From the NCBI RefSeq assembly GCF_036017035.1, contig NZ_JAYXHS010000003.1, positions 124,001-188,000 on the forward strand: 64,000 nt of DNA, in the 5' to 3' direction. This DNA comes from Viridibacterium silvisoli. Lineage in GTDB: Bacteria; Pseudomonadota; Gammaproteobacteria; Burkholderiales; Rhodocyclaceae. Positions within the stretch are counted from its first letter, which is position 1. Each line of letters begins with the position of its first letter. Shown piece after piece: positions 35,700 to 43,733 of this stretch. Below the pieces are notes generated by a model. It saw only the letters and a list, made by a program, of their open reading frames with translations. It was not told the DNA's origin and did not search any database. A program made the translations under genes and the position numbers.

Positions 35700-36791
35700 A
35701 TGGATTCCATAGAGACCCCAGGCGGCACCCGCCACGCGACGATCACGCAGCGGGAATACGGCCTGTATGTGCTCGGCCTGCTACCGGCAAGTGTCGTCGT
35801 AAATTTTGTCGGCGGTCTCGCAATCACGGTCATCCTTCTGCCCTGGCAGGATTTCTGGCGCGGCATCCTGTGCTTCCAGATCCTCGGCTCGTGCATGCTG
35901 CTCGGCGCGGTCAGCATGCGCTGGGTGCGCCAATTCCTGCTGCCACCACACTCCGAGAAATTCCCATGGCATCTTCTGATCGGTGTGCCGGGCGGCCTGG
36001 TGGCAGGCCTCTCCGCGGTCCACGGGCTTTTCAGACGCGACGTCGATAGCCTGTTGCAGCAGCATGGCGGCTTCGTCATCACGCTGGCCGTGATCAGTTC
36101 CGCCATCCTCGGCACGGTGTATTTCAGCATCCGCTGGCGCGTCGCCCACGAACAATGGCGCGGCCAGCGCGCACAACGGGCGGCACTGGCTGCGCGCTTG
36201 CGCGCCCTGCAGGCCCAGGTCGAACCGCACTTCCTGTTCAACACCCTGGCCAATCTCAACGCATTGATCTGCCAGTCGCCAAAAGATGCCCGCGCCTTGC
36301 TCGCGCATTTGCAGCACTACCTGCAGGCATCGCTGTCGCATAACCGCGAAACGACGACACTGCTGGCAACCGAGCTGGCTTTGCTCGAAGCCTATCTGAA
36401 GATCATGGCCATCAGGCTGCCCGACCGCTTGCACATCCATGTCGAGTGCGCAGCCGACTGTGCCAGGCTGCCCTTCCCGCCCATGCTGTTGCAACCACTC
36501 GTCGAGAACGCCGTCATCCACGGCATCGAACCGTCGACCACCGGCGGGCACATCGTCGTGCGGGCCGTACGCAGCGCTGACACGCTGCAGATTGAGGTTG
36601 CCGATACCGGAGTCGGCCTTGATCACACGCCACCCAAGCCTCACAGCAACAACAGCGGGCTGGAAAACGTGCGCGAGCGCCTCGCTGCGCTGTTCGGCCG
36701 GCACGCAGCGCTCTACGTCCAGGCACAGGTGCCACGCGGTACCCGCGCTTGCGTACACATCAGCGTGGCGAGCCTGCAGGCACGCGCTTGA
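35700..36791 (+). CDS. LytS/YpdA-type sensor histidine kinase
   Basis: 363-aa kinase with four membrane helices (about 20-145), a short coiled linker and an intact His_kinase plus HATPase region. H177 lies in QVEPHFLFNTLANLN, the N-box is PLVENAVIHG and the G-box is VADTGVGL, followed by SGLENVRERL. It is 22 bp downstream of the response-regulator gene and is the functional partner in what looks like a three-gene operon. The signal is unknown; there is no PAS or GAF domain, so membrane sensing is likely. Confidence 0.92.
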   Translation: MDSIETPGGTRHATITQREYGLYVLGLLPASVVVNFVGGLAITVILLPWQDFWRGILCFQILGSCMLLGAVSMRWVRQFLLPPHSEKFPWHLLIGVPGGLVAGLSAVHGLFRRDVDSLLQQHGGFVITLAVISSAILGTVYFSIRWRVAHEQWRGQRAQRAALAARLRALQAQVEPHFLFNTLANLNALICQSPKDARALLAHLQHYLQASLSHNRETTTLLATELALLEAYLKIMAIRLPDRLHIHVECAADCARLPFPPMLLQPLVENAVIHGIEPSTTGGHIVVRAVRSADTLQIEVADTGVGLDHTPPKPHSNNSGLENVRERLAALFGRHAALYVQAQVPRGTRACVHISVASLQARA

Positions 36792-37205
36792 GCGTTGCAG
36801 AAGCCGCATCCCGGCAAACCATCCGGCACGCGCGACAGCTTTTCTTCATTACGTCTGCACGCGAAATTTACGTACAGCCAGCCTGCCAGTCCCGCGACGA
36901 CAAGCGCATGGGCTGAACGCAGACGCGCCGCCCACCCCTGTCGCAGCGGCCTCAGACGGGTCCGGGAGGCCCATCTGCAAGCCCGGCCTGCGCCCTCGGG
37001 CACGCCGGCTGCTGAGGAAACAGGCGTGTCTTCAACGACACGACACAGAACGTGGCGCAACGACGCGACACCTTCGAGAAAAATCGATCGGAACCTCCAG
37101 GACGGGTGCGCGGACAAGTGGTGACGAGCCACCTGATCGTTGAACGCAGCCACCCACAATGCACCTGGGATATTCATGAATCACAGACATATGAGGAACG
37201 ACAAC
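36792..37205. other. 414-bp region without a supported gene
   Basis: GC-rich region between the sensor kinase and the secreted Lys/Ala-rich protein. A minus-strand frame contains one hydrophobic stretch (AHALVVAGLAGWLYVNFACR), but it runs into the antisense of the kinase and lacks a start signal. It presumably carries the promoter of the downstream gene. Confidence 0.35.
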
Positions 37206-37676
37206 ATGAACAAGATCACTGCTGCCCTGATTGCCGGCCTGCTGGCAACGACTGCCCACACGACTTTCGCCGCTGACGATGTCACCAAGGCTGAAGTGAA
37301 AGCGGAGAAGGCCAATACCAAGGCCGCCGAAAAGGAAGCCAAGGAGCACGCCAAGGCGGACGAGAAGGTAGACAAGGCCGTCACCAAGGCCAACAAGACC
37401 ATCGACAAGGCAGATGCCGACGCTGACAAGACCAAGAGCAAGGCTTACGAGAAGGCTGCCAAGGCAGATCCGGAAGATGCCACCAAGGCCGAGGCAAAGG
37501 CTGACAAAACCGCCGCCAAGGCCGATGCCAAGGCTGACAAGGCCAAGGTGAATGCGGTGGTCAAGGCGGACAAGGATGTCGTCGAAGCCGCCGGCGCCAA
37601 GGTGAAGGCCACGTCGAAGACCGAGGCTGTTGAAGCCAAAGGCCAGGCCGACATCAAGGCAGCAGGCGCGAAGTAA
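37206..37676 (+). CDS. Secreted Lys/Ala/Asp-rich coiled-coil protein of unknown function
   Basis: 156-aa product starting at the ATG at 37206, with TGAGGAAC about 7 nt upstream. A signal peptide ends near HTTFA. The mature part is extremely low in complexity: Lys, Ala, Asp, Glu and Thr in heptad-like repeats (KAEKANTKAAEKEAKEHAKA and similar), with no Cys, Trp or Phe, and it is predicted to be a long highly charged helix in the periplasm or outside the cell. A terminator follows directly. It lies after the LytTR two-component genes. I do not recognise a named family. Confidence 0.8.
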   Translation: MNKITAALIAGLLATTAHTTFAADDVTKAEVKAEKANTKAAEKEAKEHAKADEKVDKAVTKANKTIDKADADADKTKSKAYEKAAKADPEDATKAEAKADKTAAKADAKADKAKVNAVVKADKDVVEAAGAKVKATSKTEAVEAKGQADIKAAGAK

Positions 37677-37709
37677 GCCTGCCCTGGCCTGCCGCATGAC
37701 GCAGCAAGG

Positions 37710-37738
37710 AAAGCCGGACTCGTCCGGCTTTCTTCTTT
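37710..37738 (+). terminator. Rho-independent terminator
   Basis: AAAGCCGGA-CTCG-TCCGGCTTT followed by CTTCTTTT (37710-37739), 34 bp after the stop of the secreted protein gene. Confidence 0.9.
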
Positions 37739-37790
37739 TCCACGCCCGGCAGACTGGGCGATGGCAGGGGGTTCCGGGATAATTGCCGGC

Positions 37791-39404
37791 ATGTCACGCC
37801 CACGCATCATCCTCAGCACGCTCAACGCGAAATATATCCACGCCTCCCTCGGCCTGCGCTACCTGCTCGCCAATATGGCGCGGCATGGCAGCGAAGAGCT
37901 GCGGGCACAAACCGCGCTGCGCGAGTTCACGATTGCGCGCGCGCCGCGGGATATCGTCGCTGCATTGCTTGACGAACTCGGCGAAGCTGAGGGCGTTCAG
38001 ATTGTCGGCTTCGGCGTGTACATCTGGAATGTGACGCAAACCACTGAAGTCGTGCGCCTGCTGAAGATCGCCCGCCCGGCGATCAAGGTGGTGCTTGGCG
38101 GGCCCGAAGTCAGCTACGAATATCAGGAGCAGGAGATCGTGCGCCTTGCCGATCACCTCATCACCGGCTGGGGCGACGTAAGTTTCCCGAAGCTCTGCCA
38201 CGCCCTGCTGCACGGTCCGCAACCGCTCATGAAAATCATCGTCGGCGAGCAGCCCGCGCTGGATGAGGTCGTCATGCCGTACGCGGAATACAGCGATGAT
38301 GATCTGGCGCATCGCCTGCTTTACGTCGAAGCCTCGCGTGGCTGTCCGTTCAAATGCGAGTTCTGTCTCAGCTCGCTCGACAAGACGGCGTGGGCTTTTT
38401 CACTCGACGCTTTCCTCGCCGAATTGGATCAGCTCTACACACGTGGTGCGCGGAATTTCAAGTTCGTGGATCGCACCTTCAACCTGAAGATCGACGCCTC
38501 CATCCGCATCCTGCAGTTCTTCCTGGAACGCTTGTCGCCCGACCTGTTTGTGCACTTCGAGGTGATTCCGGATCATTTACCCGACCGCCTGAAAGACGTC
38601 ATCGCCCAGTTCCCGCCTGGCGTGCTGCAGTTCGAGATTGGCATCCAGAGCTTCAATCCCGAGGTGCAACAGACCATCTCGCGCCGCCAGGACAATGCGA
38701 AGACCGAAGCGAACTTGCGCTGGTTGATGACGGCGAGCCACGCCCATCTGCACACCGACCTGATCTTCGGCCTGCCCGGCGAAACCCTGGCATCCTTTGC
38801 TGAAGGCTTCGATCGTCTGCATGCCATCGGCCCACACGAAATACAGCTCGGCATCCTCAAACGCCTGCGAGGTACGCCCATCGTGCGCCACAGCATCACG
38901 TTCGACATGGCGTACGACGCACAGCCGCCTTACATCGTGCAACAGACGAGTTCGGTCGACGCACCGACGATGCAGCGTTTCAAACGACTGGCACGCTATT
39001 GGGATCTCGTCGCCAACTCGGGCCGCTTCACGCGCGCCATGGTCTTGCTGATGCAGGGGCCTTCAGCCTTCGAAGCATTCATGCATTTCTCCGACTGGCT
39101 ATGGCACACCACGGAGAAAACCAGCGGCCTGACTCCCGAGATGCTGCTCGACGCGGTGTTCGATTACCTGACGGGGCCACGCGGGCAGCCCATCGACATC
39201 GTCCGCGAGACCTTGCTGGCCGACTACCTCGCCAGCGGCGCGCGGGCCAACCCCGAGTGTCTGCAAGGCCTGCTCGGCCAGCGCCCGGCACCTGTCTCGC
39301 GCGCTGCATCGAAACTCCAGCAGCGCCAGACACAACACGCGGATAATCGGGCAGTCGGCCCGGCTGGCCCGCATCAAGACCTCGTCGCCGAAGCAGAGCG
39401 CTGA
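37791..39404 (+). CDS. B12-binding radical SAM protein
   Basis: 537-aa protein. The N-terminal cobalamin-binding-like fold (about 1-160) is followed by a radical SAM core with the cluster motif CPFKCEFC (ASRGCPFKCEFCLSSLDK), a PGVLQFEIGIQSFN strand and TDLIFGLPGET. A C-terminal domain (about 390-510, DUF4080 type) has RYWDLVANSGRF and GPSAFEAFMHFSDWLWH. The reaction is unknown. The start at 37791 is preferred because family members begin shortly before RIILSTLNAKYIHASLGLRY. The final ~30 residues are low in conservation. Confidence 0.87.
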   Translation: MSRPRIILSTLNAKYIHASLGLRYLLANMARHGSEELRAQTALREFTIARAPRDIVAALLDELGEAEGVQIVGFGVYIWNVTQTTEVVRLLKIARPAIKVVLGGPEVSYEYQEQEIVRLADHLITGWGDVSFPKLCHALLHGPQPLMKIIVGEQPALDEVVMPYAEYSDDDLAHRLLYVEASRGCPFKCEFCLSSLDKTAWAFSLDAFLAELDQLYTRGARNFKFVDRTFNLKIDASIRILQFFLERLSPDLFVHFEVIPDHLPDRLKDVIAQFPPGVLQFEIGIQSFNPEVQQTISRRQDNAKTEANLRWLMTASHAHLHTDLIFGLPGETLASFAEGFDRLHAIGPHEIQLGILKRLRGTPIVRHSITFDMAYDAQPPYIVQQTSSVDAPTMQRFKRLARYWDLVANSGRFTRAMVLLMQGPSAFEAFMHFSDWLWHTTEKTSGLTPEMLLDAVFDYLTGPRGQPIDIVRETLLADYLASGARANPECLQGLLGQRPAPVSRAASKLQQRQTQHADNRAVGPAGPHQDLVAEAER

Positions 39405-39434
39405 CGTACCACCGCAGGGACGGGAGATCGCAAC

Positions 39435-40802
39435 ATGAACCGTTTTTACTTCTCCAGGCTTGCCACATACCTGCGGCAAGAGCGTCCCCGCCACATCGCC
39501 CACCTTCGCATGGCGCTCGGGCGCGCAATTTTCTGGGGCGGCGCGATCATCGTCGGCCTGCTCGCTGTGGCGTTCGCAAAATCAGCAGATGCGATGAGTG
39601 GTGTTTTCAGGCACGCACACGAACACATGCCCCTCCTGCCCTTGCTGGTCACGCCGCTGGCAGGCGCCTTGTGCGTGTTCCTGACACGGCGCTTCTTTTC
39701 CGCCGCAGCCGGCAGTGGCATTCCGCAGACCCTGGCCGAGATGCGCCGGGAAGACGACGATCTCCGCCCGCTCCTCTCGCTACGCATCGCGGCCGGCAAG
39801 ATCGGCGTCGGCGTCATGGCGGTCGGTTCCGGCTTCTCCCTCGGCCGCGAAGGCCCCACCGTGCAGGTCGGCGCCTCCATCATGGCAGCCGTACACCGCC
39901 ATCTGCCACGCTCCCTCGGCATCCAGCGCCATCACCTGCTCGTCGCGGGCGGCTCCGCCGGAATTGCAGCGGCCTTCAACACGCCCCTGGCGGGCATCAT
40001 CTTTGCCATCGAAGAAATGAGCCGCAGCGTCGAAGCGCGCATGAGCGGCCTGGTGATTACGGCCATCGTACTGGCCGGCGTCGTGTCCAAGGTATTCATG
40101 GGCGGCGGCCACTACTTCGGTCATGTCCTGATCGAAAGCAATGACAGCGTGCTGCTGGCCTGCGTGGCGCTCGCCACGCTGAGCACAGGCCTCGCAGGTG
40201 GCGTGTTCGCACGCATGCTGATCCTGGCCGCAACGCGCTGGACAGGCCGGGTCGCGGACTATCGCAGGCATCACCCGATCCGCTTTGCGGCATTGTGTGG
40301 CCTGCTTGTAGCCTTGCTCGGCATCGTCTCGGGCGGCCTTACCTTCGGCAGTGGCTACGAGCAGACGCTGCAGGTCCTGCACGGCTATGGCGAGTTGCCC
40401 TGGTATTTTGCGCCAGCAAAATTCATTGCCACCGTGACGGCGTACCTGAGCGGCTTGCCCGGCGGCATCTTCGCGCCATCGCTTTCCATTGGCGCCGGCA
40501 TCGGCAACACGCTCAGCGACATGCTGGGCACCCCGGCCACACAGAGCATGCTGATCGCATTGTGCATGACAGGCTTCCTCGCCGCCGTGACCCAGGCGCC
40601 GATCACCTCCTTCGTCATCGTGATGGAGATGGTGGACGGCTACTCGCTCATCATCGGCCTGATGGCGACCGCGCTGCTGGCCTCCGCCATATCCAGATTG
40701 CTGAGCCCGCCGCTTTATCACACGCTGGCCATGATCGAGTACGAAAAGGCGCGCGATAGCGAACACACGCAGCTTGCCGCAACGCCTCCGTCCGAACGCT
40801 AG
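39435..40802 (+). CDS. clcA: ClC-family H+/Cl- exchange transporter
   Basis: 455-aa inner-membrane ClC protein. Ion-pathway signatures are all present: GSGIP (93-97), GREGP with the gating Glu E139, GGIFAPSLSIGA, the proton-pathway Glu at about E194 (IIFAIEEMS) and the Tyr in PPLYHTL. Presence of both glutamates suggests an exchanger rather than a channel. It lies 30 bp after the radical SAM gene, on the same strand. A second, different ClC lies at 51452-52699. Confidence 0.93.
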   Translation: MNRFYFSRLATYLRQERPRHIAHLRMALGRAIFWGGAIIVGLLAVAFAKSADAMSGVFRHAHEHMPLLPLLVTPLAGALCVFLTRRFFSAAAGSGIPQTLAEMRREDDDLRPLLSLRIAAGKIGVGVMAVGSGFSLGREGPTVQVGASIMAAVHRHLPRSLGIQRHHLLVAGGSAGIAAAFNTPLAGIIFAIEEMSRSVEARMSGLVITAIVLAGVVSKVFMGGGHYFGHVLIESNDSVLLACVALATLSTGLAGGVFARMLILAATRWTGRVADYRRHHPIRFAALCGLLVALLGIVSGGLTFGSGYEQTLQVLHGYGELPWYFAPAKFIATVTAYLSGLPGGIFAPSLSIGAGIGNTLSDMLGTPATQSMLIALCMTGFLAAVTQAPITSFVIVMEMVDGYSLIIGLMATALLASAISRLLSPPLYHTLAMIEYEKARDSEHTQLAATPPSER

Positions 40803-40957
40803 GGGCGGCTTGAAGACTTTTGTCTCCTCCAGCCAGCCGTTCAGATGCTCGATCCATATTTGCAAGACCTGCCGTAAACAACGGCTTATAATAAGCAGGG
40901 TGCAAACCAGCCGGCATTATCGGCTGGACCAATCTCATTTTTTGATAGAGGCCGCTC
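40803..40957 (+). promoter_or_regulatory. Probable promoter and hairpin region before the small lipoprotein
   Basis: A consensus -10 TATAAT (40887-40892) lies inside the palindrome GCTTATAATAAGC, but no good -35 is seen at 17 bp. A hairpin CCAGCCG-GCATTAT-CGGCTGG (40907-40927) follows, with T6 about 12 nt later (40939-40944). This could act as an attenuator or 5' UTR element. Confidence 0.4.
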
Positions 40958-41179
40958 ATGAACCATCTACCTGCAGTCCCCTTCGCAATCTGCCGTCAGA
41001 TCATGGTGGGGCTGATCGGGATTTTCTTGTGCAGTTGCGGTGGATCAAGCGGTGAGGATCGCACGCCCAATGCGCCCCCAATCGCTCCTGGCCGTGGCGA
41101 TTCGTCCGCCGCCTCCTCTGCTACATCAAGCGCCAGCTCCTCTGCCTCCAGCGAGGCCAGTTCAAGCTCATCATCTTGA
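40958..41179 (+). CDS. Small Ser-rich lipoprotein
   Basis: 73-aa product with AGAGG 6 nt before the ATG, a type II signal peptide with lipobox FLCSC (Cys near 27) and a mature part ending in a tail of alternating Ser, Ala and Glu and a run of six serines. No family recognised. Similar Ser-rich lipoprotein stubs occur as linkers of larger surface lipoproteins, so this could be a truncated remnant, but no homologous coding sequence follows in any frame. Confidence 0.6.
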   Translation: MNHLPAVPFAICRQIMVGLIGIFLCSCGGSSGEDRTPNAPPIAPGRGDSSAASSATSSASSSASSEASSSSSS

Positions 41180-41213
41180 GTCCGCAGCGCGACTGCTATC
41201 CGTTGCGGACGCC

Positions 41214-41429
41214 ATGCATCCTCGAGATCTCGAGCTTCTCGTTACTCAAATGATGCCTTACGGCAAATACCAGGATCGCCTGCTTGCCGACCTGCCTGGC
41301 CCGTATCTCGCCTGGTTTGCGCGCGAAGGTTTTCCCAAGGGACAGCTCGGCCAGTTGTTGGCCATCATGTACGAGCTGGATCACAACAACCTGAGGATGT
41401 TGCTGGATCCCTTGCGCAAGAAAACGTAG
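41214..41429 (+). CDS. DUF3820 family protein
   Basis: 71-aa protein starting MHPRDLELLVTQMMPYGKYQ. The core (MPYGKYQDRLLADLPGPYLAWFAREGFP, then GQLGQLLAIMYELDHNNLRMLLDPLR) matches the DUF3820 family, small cytoplasmic proteins often described as related to a nuclease-associated domain but without a proven function. It starts 34 bp after the lipoprotein stop and ends 7 bp before the convergent RlmN-like gene. The ribosome-binding site is weak. Confidence 0.85.
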   Translation: MHPRDLELLVTQMMPYGKYQDRLLADLPGPYLAWFAREGFPKGQLGQLLAIMYELDHNNLRMLLDPLRKKT

Positions 41430-41436
41430 CCGATGG

Positions 41437-42468
41437 CTACGTAGAGAGCTTGCGCTTGAACTCCACCCGCGCCGTGCGCGCACGCAGCTGACCGCAGCCG
41501 CCCTCCACGTCCTGCCCTGCCGAATTGCGCAGCCGCGACAGGATGCCGCGCTGATGCAGCATGCCGGCCATGGTCGCCGCGCGCTGCCAGCTGGGCCGCT
41601 TGTAGGGCAGATCGGCGATCGTGTTGTAGGGGATGAAATTCATCAACGCATATTTGCCGGTAAGCAGCTTGATGATGCCCTCGACTTCCTCGTCACTGTC
41701 ATTCACGCCCTCCAGCAAGGTCCATTGGTACTGGATCGGATAGCCCGTATCGCGCGCGTATTTCTCGCCGAGCTCGACCAGCTCTGCCGGATCGATGCGT
41801 GGTGCGCGTGGCAGCAGTTGCTCGCGCAGATCGGCACGCGTCGTGTGCAGTGATAGCGCCAGCGCGGGTTTCACCACACCGAGTGGCAAGCGCTCGAAAG
41901 CGCGGCGATCGCCTACAGTCGAGAACACGATCTGCTTGTGGCCGATCTGGCCCAGCGTGCCGAGCAGCTCGATGGCTTCGAATACGTTGTCGAGGTTGTG
42001 GGCAGGCTCGCCCATGCCCATGAACACCACCTTCTTCACCGGCCGCCGCGCACGCGCGAGGATCACCTGCGCCACGATCTCGGCGCTACCGACCTGACGC
42101 AGCAAGCCCTCGCGGCCAGTCATGCAGAAAGTGCAGCCGACCGCGCAGCCCACCTGGGTGGATACGCACACGCCGTCGCGCGGCAGCAGCACGCTTTCGA
42201 CGGTCTGGCCATCGGCCAGCTCGACCAGCAGGCGCGCCGAGCCATCCTGCGCCGGGTGTTCGGATTTCACGCGGGCCAGCGTCTCAAGCTCTGTACTCAG
42301 GGCAGGCAAGATTTCGCGCACACTCTTCGGCAGAACGTCCTGCACCAGACGCTTCTGTGGCCCGGCATCAAGCGCCTGCGCGCGCAGCCAAGCGCGCAGC
42401 ACACGCTGTTCGTGGCCGGTTTTCGCGCCGTGATCGCGCAAGCGTTGCTGGATGTCCTGGATGCGCAT
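41437..42468 (-). CDS. RlmN/Cfr-family radical SAM RNA methyltransferase paralogue
   Basis: 343-aa protein of the radical SAM family that methylates adenosine C2 or C8 of RNA. The cluster motif CAVGCTFC and GMGEPAHNLDNV are typical, as are the second SAM-site ...SLHTTRADLREQL segment and the reactive Cys in QDVEGGCGQL, corresponding to the methyl-carrying Cys of RlmN. The sequence departs from housekeeping RlmN (which has GDDIDAACGQL), so this is probably a second copy with another specificity. It is divergent from folE over 90 bp. Confidence 0.8.
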   Translation of the reverse strand: MRIQDIQQRLRDHGAKTGHEQRVLRAWLRAQALDAGPQKRLVQDVLPKSVREILPALSTELETLARVKSEHPAQDGSARLLVELADGQTVESVLLPRDGVCVSTQVGCAVGCTFCMTGREGLLRQVGSAEIVAQVILARARRPVKKVVFMGMGEPAHNLDNVFEAIELLGTLGQIGHKQIVFSTVGDRRAFERLPLGVVKPALALSLHTTRADLREQLLPRAPRIDPAELVELGEKYARDTGYPIQYQWTLLEGVNDSDEEVEGIIKLLTGKYALMNFIPYNTIADLPYKRPSWQRAATMAGMLHQRGILSRLRNSAGQDVEGGCGQLRARTARVEFKRKLST

Positions 42469-42558
42469 AGGGGTAATCTAGTGAGGCGCCGATGTTAACA
42501 GATGGCCCCCGTTTGGCGCATAGTGCACTCCTCTGACAACAAGCCCCCACGCCAGACA

Positions 42559-43275
42559 ATGAGTGAAAAACCCTCCGGGCAAGACAAGCAATACACGCTC
42601 GCCGCGAACGCCGTATCGACGACGATCCGCGAGCGCATCCAGCGCGCCGGCAAGCGCTTTCACGCCAACGACAATATCTCCGCCTTCATCGAGCCGGGCG
42701 AAATGGAACGCCTGCTCGAGGAAGTCGCCGGCAAGATGCAGGGCGTACTCGAAAGCCTCGTCATCGACACCGAGAGCGACCACAACACGCAGGACACGGC
42801 ACGTCGTGTCGCCAAGATGTACCTCAACGAAGTCTTCCGTGGCCGCTATGTGCCTGCGCCGCCGGTGACCGAATTCCCGAACGCAGAACGCCTCAACGAG
42901 CTGATGATCGTCGGCCCGATCACTGTGCGCAGCGCCTGCAGCCACCACTTCTGCCCCATCATGGGCCGGCTGTGGATCGGCCTGATGCCCAATGAGCATT
43001 CCAACCTGATCGGCTTGTCCAAGTACTCGCGCCTCGCCGAGTGGATCATGAGCCGGCCGCAGATCCAGGAAGAGGCCATCACGCAGATGGCCGAGGTGCT
43101 GATGAACAAGGTCAATCCGGACGGGCTTGCCGTCGTCATGGAAGCCGATCACTTTTGCATGCACTGGCGCGGCGTGAAGGACTCCGAAACAAAGATGACC
43201 AATAGCGTGATGCGCGGCTCCTTCCTCAAGGATGCCAGCCTGCGCCGCGAATTCCTTTCGCTCATCAAACCCTGA
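42559..43275 (+). CDS. folE: GTP cyclohydrolase I
   Basis: 238-aa zinc enzyme that converts GTP to 7,8-dihydroneopterin triphosphate, the first step of folate/pterin synthesis. Zinc ligands are visible in RSACSHHFCPI (Cys and His) and in ADHFCMHWRG (Cys). The TARRVAKMYLNEVFRG, GLSKYSRLAEW and QIQEEAITQMAEVL segments are typical. The start at 42559 is chosen over 42502 because the conserved protein begins with MSEKP and the longer form would enter the promoter. It lies 23 bp upstream of a BLUF protein gene, likely in one operon. Confidence 0.95.
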   Translation: MSEKPSGQDKQYTLAANAVSTTIRERIQRAGKRFHANDNISAFIEPGEMERLLEEVAGKMQGVLESLVIDTESDHNTQDTARRVAKMYLNEVFRGRYVPAPPVTEFPNAERLNELMIVGPITVRSACSHHFCPIMGRLWIGLMPNEHSNLIGLSKYSRLAEWIMSRPQIQEEAITQMAEVLMNKVNPDGLAVVMEADHFCMHWRGVKDSETKMTNSVMRGSFLKDASLRREFLSLIKP

Positions 43276-43298
43276 TCAATCCCGGAAATGAGGTCGCC

Positions 43299-43727
43299 AT
43301 GCTAGTCCGCCTGCATTACGCCAGCCACGCCGCCGCACCGCTCACCGCGGAGATCGTCGACAGCATCCTCAAGAAGTCCCGCGAGCACAATGCGGCGCTG
43401 GGCATCACCGGCATGCTCTGTTACAGCGATGACCTCTTCATGCAGGTGCTGGAAGGCGGTCGCGACGAGGTCAATGACCTCTACAACACCATCGTGCGTG
43501 ATACCCGCCACGACCACGTGCGCATCCTCAGCTACGAAGAGATCAGCGAACGACGCTTCGGCGGCTGGACCATGGGCCACGTCAATACCGCCAAGGTCAA
43601 TCCCTCGCTGTTGCTCAAGTACGCCGAGAAGCCCAGCCTCAACCCCTTCAACTGTTCGGGCAAGGCCTCGATGGCGCTGCTCGACGAGCTGATCGCCACG
43701 GCCTCGGTGTTGACACGCTGCAGTTGA
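43299..43727 (+). CDS. BLUF-domain blue-light sensor
   Basis: 142-aa protein consisting of one BLUF domain (about 1-95) plus a short helical tail. All flavin-switch residues are present: Y7 (LHYAS), N31 (HNAALGITG), Q49 (FMQVLEG) and W90/M92 (GGWTMGH). It should bind FAD and undergo the red-shifted photocycle, then act through protein contacts, since no output domain is fused. Good RBS GAGGT. The gene lies 23 bp after folE, so flavin/pterin metabolism or light may be linked; this is inference. Confidence 0.92.
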   Translation: MLVRLHYASHAAAPLTAEIVDSILKKSREHNAALGITGMLCYSDDLFMQVLEGGRDEVNDLYNTIVRDTRHDHVRILSYEEISERRFGGWTMGHVNTAKVNPSLLLKYAEKPSLNPFNCSGKASMALLDELIATASVLTRCS

Positions 43728-43733
43728 GCGCGC

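Noticed and set aside
36713..37177. Minus-strand 154-codon frame with one hydrophobic segment
   Set aside because: It overlaps the kinase gene in antisense, has no RBS and no recognisable family.
39780..40865. 361-codon minus-strand frame opposite clcA
   Set aside because: Shadow of the ClC gene, whose ion-pathway motifs are all present on the plus strand.
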